A DNA stretch of 64,000 bases. Origin: Basidiobolus meristosporus CBS 931.73 (Eukaryota > Basidiobolomycota > Basidiobolomycetes > Basidiobolales > Basidiobolaceae). Within the stretch, counting starts at the first letter, position 1. Each line of letters starts with the position of its first letter. Shown in pieces: positions 60,417 to 64,000 of this stretch. Below the pieces are notes generated by a model. It had not been told where the DNA came from and did no database searches. It saw only the letters and a program-made list of their open reading frames with translations. The stretch lies in NCBI GenBank assembly GCA_002104905.1, contig MCFE01000284.1:1-64000 (forward strand). The letters are read 5' to 3'. Position numbers and translations under genes: made by a program.

Positions 60417-60918
60417 GTTCTAGCAAGACTGCAAAAGTGTACTAAACACTGTGGGGAGAAATCAAAAGGCTGTGTTTCGAGACAATACGAGCCTTGAAGT
60501 GATGGCGAAAAAAAAATCAAATAAAGAAAAAAAAACTAGCGAAAAAAATTCGTTTTTCATGCGCGGGATGATTGGCGATTTTCAGTGGTAACGTTGATAT
60601 TTTAAGCTACAAATGAATCGAAATCAGGGTAAAGTTAACCAAGTTTCATGCTGGCATCAAATCTACTGTCAGGCCACATCACTGCGAAGCCTGCAATTTG
60701 TCCCGATTCTTTATTAATTGGTTGAACTGATCGAAAAATATATGCCAGAATTATAAAATTGGTTGCAGCAGTGATTCACCGCGAAATATTTGGTCGATTT
60801 CAACGGCGGTTTGATAGTTGGTTCTGCTTAGGATGGATATATTCACAAAGATGCATATACAGAAAAGGCGAACAGGAAGAGTCACTCAGTGTCCGAAGCC
60901 AACGTGAAATATATTCTT
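60417..60918. promoter_or_regulatory. NOP58 upstream region
   Basis: 502 bases separate the NOP58 ATG from the Apc13 stop codon. On the plus strand it holds poly-A stretches (60508-60548), which give T-rich sequence upstream of NOP58 in its own sense. No specific factor site is claimed. Confidence 0.4.
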
Positions 60919-61247
60919 TCACACAGAATCGCTTTGTAACGACAGCTCCAGGTCGTTCCATTTGTTATCAGCCTCTTTGTCAACCGGCAAATCGTCCAGA
61001 TGGGGCGGCTCAAGATTTTCAGGGATTGCGATGTCTGTTGGGGGGAAAGGTCAATACAATGGCTCTATTCATAGTGTGGCAGAAATACCCACCATCTGCG
61101 GGGAGCTCATCTTTGCGCCATTTTTCATCAACGATGTCAATGAAGTTGCTAGAACGCTGGTGGAGATAAGTGAACTGGCTATCCTTGTAAATCCAAGAGT
61201 AATTAGGCAAGGCAAAGGTGGGTCGATAAGATATTGAGGTTTACCAT
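60919..61247 (-). CDS. APC13: Anaphase-promoting complex subunit 13 (Apc13), 3 coding exons, 69 residues
   Basis: Apc13 is a small scaffold-binding subunit of the APC/C ubiquitin ligase that drives mitotic exit. My model is: exon 1 = the ATG alone (61247-61245), intron 61244-61184, exon 2 61183-61093, intron 61092-61035, exon 3 61034-60919. The product starts MDSQFTYLHQRSS. It contains DIVDEKWRKDELP then DIAIPENLEPP and ends near NKWNDLELSL, the order of the animal and fungal Apc13 pattern (an acidic hydrophobic-Trp segment, LP, an AIP-type block and a C-terminal KW.DL). The first intron has a CTAAT branch site about 20 bases before its AG; its donor GTAAAC is weaker than usual. Length is in the family range (about 70-90). 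The two matches separated by an intron with an exact frame make chance unlikely. The start exon is the least certain part. Confidence 0.82.
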
Positions 61248-61761
61248 GCTGTGAAGCAAGCTAAGGAAAGGAGTTTCGGGAAGAACACTGGGTAGAAGTG
61301 GATGTACTTATGACGGGGCTCTTTTCAACAAATTCACCCGAACAATAAACAAACACATCGTTTGTTGCCCGTTCTACGGATTTTAATTGGCGCAGCATCT
61401 GATTGATTTGTTAAAATATTGGAAATGATGGGATTCGGAATAGGATATATATTAAAATATATGTCGGCCCCTTGTTTGGTTACAGCGTAATTACCAATAT
61501 TATCGTCTCCAAACAAGGTTATGTGGAGTATAGGACTTGCTATGGAATCCGCTGGTAAAATTCATCACTAGCTCCTAAGCTGTATTCTTTTACATTTTGA
61601 TATTCCGTACTGATAATAGATATAGATGATTGCTAGCTATCTGATGTGCCGGCTTGCGGGTTTAGCTTGAGTAGAGGCAAGTCTAATGATGCTCGATTCG
61701 AGATTTATATCCCGAGCAATACCACTGACAAAATTCATGACATGTGGTTCGTCGAGAATGA

Positions 61762-61780
61762 GGGGAGGGGAGGGTAGGGG
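61762..61780 (+). other. G-quadruplex-type run
   Basis: The 19-base word is four G runs of 3-4 separated by one or two bases (GGGGA GGGGA GGGTA GGGG). It lies about 95 bases past the stop of the PAS gene and about 515 bases upstream of Apc13. On the transcribed strand it would read as C-rich RNA. Confidence 0.6.
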
Positions 61781-61873
61781 AAACGGCTGAATAGCAATGT
61801 CAGAGTGCTGAATTTATCCAATAGATATATACAGAGGCGAGTTGCCTACAAATACAACACTTGTAAACAGTCT

Positions 61874-62882
61874 CTAGGATAGTGTTTTGAACTGAGGCTC
61901 TATGTGGAGCAGGGGAGGATGTCGTTTTCGTGTGAGTGTATAGTGCTCGGACGTCGGCAAGTCCTCGTTGACTTTGTACCGGTTATTGTCAGGCCGAAGA
62001 AGCAAGATGATTCCATCGCTGCAGGATATGGCCACGGCGTGAAGACTCAGCACACCATACCCTGGTGAGAGAAAATTCACCGGAAAGGATGTCATCGATT
62101 GATGAGATTTGATGATAAAAAACGCATGATCTACAGTATCCATATCCTCAGGCTCGATGTATGTAAGGAGCGGGACACCAATCATCTCCTCTGGCATGAT
62201 CCCAAGCAGATTTTCTGTAGCGTTCGAAGCAAACAAGATGGCGTGTTTTAATGTAAATCGATTGATGACGAGACACACCCTAGGCTCTGGGGTAAGGTCT
62301 CTAAATGCGGAATCCACGTTGGGATATCTTATGAGAGCAACCGGCCGGTTGAAGGAGTCCTATGCAACTTGGTCAGAAATGGTAAAGACTGGTCGTAAGA
62401 AGTGGAGAGTACCATTGTCTCTAGCCCCTTGGTGAGTATTCTGGTCCTCTCGATTGGCGCCACACGGCGATTTGCTACAGAAAAGATAGTATGGTTCGTG
62501 AATCCGTGTGCTCGTTCAAGGCAATAAATCCAGTAGACTTACGTATGAGTTGACACTTGAAGCGGGGTGGGCCGGTGATGAGAGAATAATACACCACCAT
62601 CATGTCATGACATATGACGCCTATCACTTCAGCATAAACGTAGAAGCCCGTTTTGTGTCTGGTTCGACATAGAATTACTGAAAATAATTTGTCCTCCTTG
62701 AGTGCTGCGTGATACACGATCTTAACACCTTCTTTGTCATCAGGATGGTACAGGAAGTCCCATTTTTGCCCAACAATGTCTTCAGGTTGAAAGCCTAACA
62801 CTTCAGTTACATTGGACGAAACAAACAAATAGGTTGCATCGGGACTTGAATCTAGGAAAGTCATAAAATCAGGCTCTATCAT
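61874..62882 (-). CDS. Two-PAS-domain protein, 3 exons, 295 residues
   Basis: A probable PAS signalling or transcription-associated protein of the fungal white-collar-like PAS group. Exons are 62882-62543, 62474-62413 and 62359-61874 (introns 68 and 53 nt); the sum is 296 codons with stop. PAS-1 covers about residues 5-110 (FMTFLDSSPDATYLFVSSNV, VLGFQPEDIVGQ). PAS-2 covers about 150-245 (PRVCLVINRFTLKHAILFA, NLLGIMPEEMIG, then AVAISCSDGIILLL). I do not see the GxNCRFLQ flavin-binding motif of LOV domains, nor a GATA zinc finger, so light sensing and direct DNA binding are not supported. Related fungal proteins are longer; this one stops after PAS-2. The ATG at 62882 is chosen because the frame upstream has no other ATG. 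The second donor is GTACTC, not canonical beyond GT. Confidence 0.8.
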
Positions 62883-63947
62883 TGCGTTTGTCAGTGGGGA
62901 GACTCTGGGATATTGTTGGATGGGTGTGCGCAAAGAAGTCGTGGATATCGGGGGAAATAGTAATAGGTGGTTATAAATACAGAGGCAAGTTTTCCAAGAA
63001 AAGAGTAACGAAATACAGCCTCAGCCTACTCGCTGTTGACCATGTTCAGATGAACCCGTATTATATTTAGATCACACTGTTACAATACTTGTTCACATAG
63101 ATTCTGCTTGTAACGGTATTCGTCCTATGATATCGCTTTTGACCTCATATACTCGGCAAAATATATATTAATTACCGTAGGATTCTAGAGATCAGTGGAT
63201 GTTACCTTTCCACATTGGGTTGATGCATGACCCACAGAAGATGGGTGTTACCTGATTAATGGCAAGAGTAGGAATATTTGTTACAGTGACTGCTCCGCCT
63301 TCGCGGAACCCTCGGCACGCCGCAGAGAAGATTCTACAATGAATCACTCGTCATGCGTAATAAGAGCTGTCCATGTCTCTTCGAGGAGAAGACCCCAGTG
63401 TCAGAAACGAGTGGTATGGTGGAGTTTACTGCTGCCGAATAGATCATGTTTCAAGCGTGTCCAAGTCACAAGAGCCCGACGCCTGATTGGACTGCCGATT
63501 CTATTTAGTTTAGATTAGCAATAACTCAAGTTTCCTGGATGTCCACCACAAATCAACCCATGTCTCTCATCTGGCTGCCAGCAGCGAGTCGATTTGTCCG
63601 CCTTGTTGCACCAGCCGAGGCGAATTTCCTTATCAAAAACCCAACAGCTCACTGGTGAAAACAATGAAAAAGAGATGGTACCCAGGAGTCCACGTTCCGT
63701 GTTGCTGAACACTTGTTTAATCCAAGGATTTGCCCTAACGCGACCACAATCCAGCTTGCACTTGCCATCGATACAAAGCCAATCACCCTCGTACATACCA
63801 CGCATTCAATCAATGCGTACCCGCCGTAAAATAGCGACCTCTTTAAATATACGTTATACTCAGCAATTTTGGAAATTTTATTTCCTTCTGTATGTACAGC
63901 AAGTTCGTTACAACCAAAAAGCCGGCAGTACTCAATGTGCAATAATA
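62883..63947. other. Intergenic region: PAS gene promoter side and RPS5 3' side
   Basis: No gene is recognised. Two minus-strand frames of 96-97 codons (63515-63805 and 63649-63942) overlap in different frames, and neither has a recognisable domain; the part nearest 63947 is expected to be the RPS5 3' UTR. A short GC-rich patch with CCGCCTTCGCGG lies at about 63296-63307. Confidence 0.5.
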
Positions 63948-64000
63948 TTAACGGTTAGACTTGGCAACGCGTTCCAATTCGTCCTTCTTCTTGATAGCGT
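63948..64000 (-). CDS. RPS5: 40S ribosomal protein S5 (uS7), C-terminal end, partial
   Basis: The last 16 codons read AIKKKDELERVAKSNR then TAA (63950-63948). This is the highly conserved C-terminus of eukaryotic uS7, which sits in the head of the small subunit near the E-site mRNA exit. The rest lies beyond the window edge. The gene is on the minus strand, so NOP58, APC13, the PAS gene and RPS5 are all in the same orientation. Confidence 0.92.
   Translation of the reverse strand, partial: AIKKKDELERVAKSNR

Noticed and set aside
63515-63942. Two overlapping cysteine-containing minus-strand frames next to RPS5
   Set aside because: They overlap in different frames, have no recognisable domain and sit where the RPS5 3' UTR should be.
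1-64000. CRISPR arrays, operons, bacterial promoters or ribosome binding sites
   Set aside because: No evenly spaced short repeats are present, and the genes have spliceosomal introns, so the DNA is eukaryotic.

Overview
The window comes from a filamentous fungus, most likely an ascomycete. The right-hand 9 kb carries single-copy genes with 53-66 nt introns (GTRNGY-type donors, CTRAY-type branch sites) and fungal-type proteins. The left-hand 51 kb is almost solid nested LTR retrotransposons. It is strongly depleted in CpG (2 CpG in the first 600 bases against 26 in 600 bases of the ALT gene), which points to decay by cytosine methylation and deamination. A TE-rich, CpG-methylating genome such as that of a truffle-like Pezizomycete would fit, but the species is not determined.

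Layout, 1-51.0 kb. Two Ty1/copia families (called Copia-A and Copia-B here), a Ty3/gypsy family, a solo-LTR family (L) and a 734-bp palindromic foldback element (MITE) are stacked inside each other. Their order can be read from target-site duplications (TSDs). Around 9-14 kb a gypsy element (9457-13873) sits in a solo Copia-A LTR. Around 16-26 kb Copia A3 (20054-25046, TSD TATTC) sits in the 3' LTR of Copia A2 (16142-25280, TSD GCAGA), which sits in an older Copia A0; A3 itself carries a solo LTR (TSD GAAAC). Around 36.4-51.0 kb a Copia-B element in minus orientation is split by B0, which is split by B2 (TSD CCAAT), B3 (TATAC/TACAC) and a solo LTR (GAACT); B2 carries a MITE (ATT). No copy has intact open reading frames. 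Both Copia families have a primer-binding site complementary to the anticodon arm of initiator tRNA-Met. The 29-36 kb stretch holds unrecognised repeats with a roughly 1.1-kb inverted repeat and a gypsy gag relic.

Layout, 51.0-64 kb. At about 51.02 kb the TE mosaic stops and CpG returns to normal. A 3.6-kb CpG-rich stretch with no recognisable gene follows. Then come alanine aminotransferase (+, 8 exons), and on the minus strand NOP58 (3 exons), the APC/C subunit Apc13 (3 coding exons, the first only the ATG), a two-PAS-domain protein (3 exons) and the 3' end of ribosomal protein uS7 (RPS5). These are housekeeping genes of nitrogen metabolism, box C/D snoRNP assembly, cell-cycle ubiquitination, signalling and translation; they do not form a pathway together. 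The genes on one side and the TE nest on the other form a typical two-compartment fungal locus.
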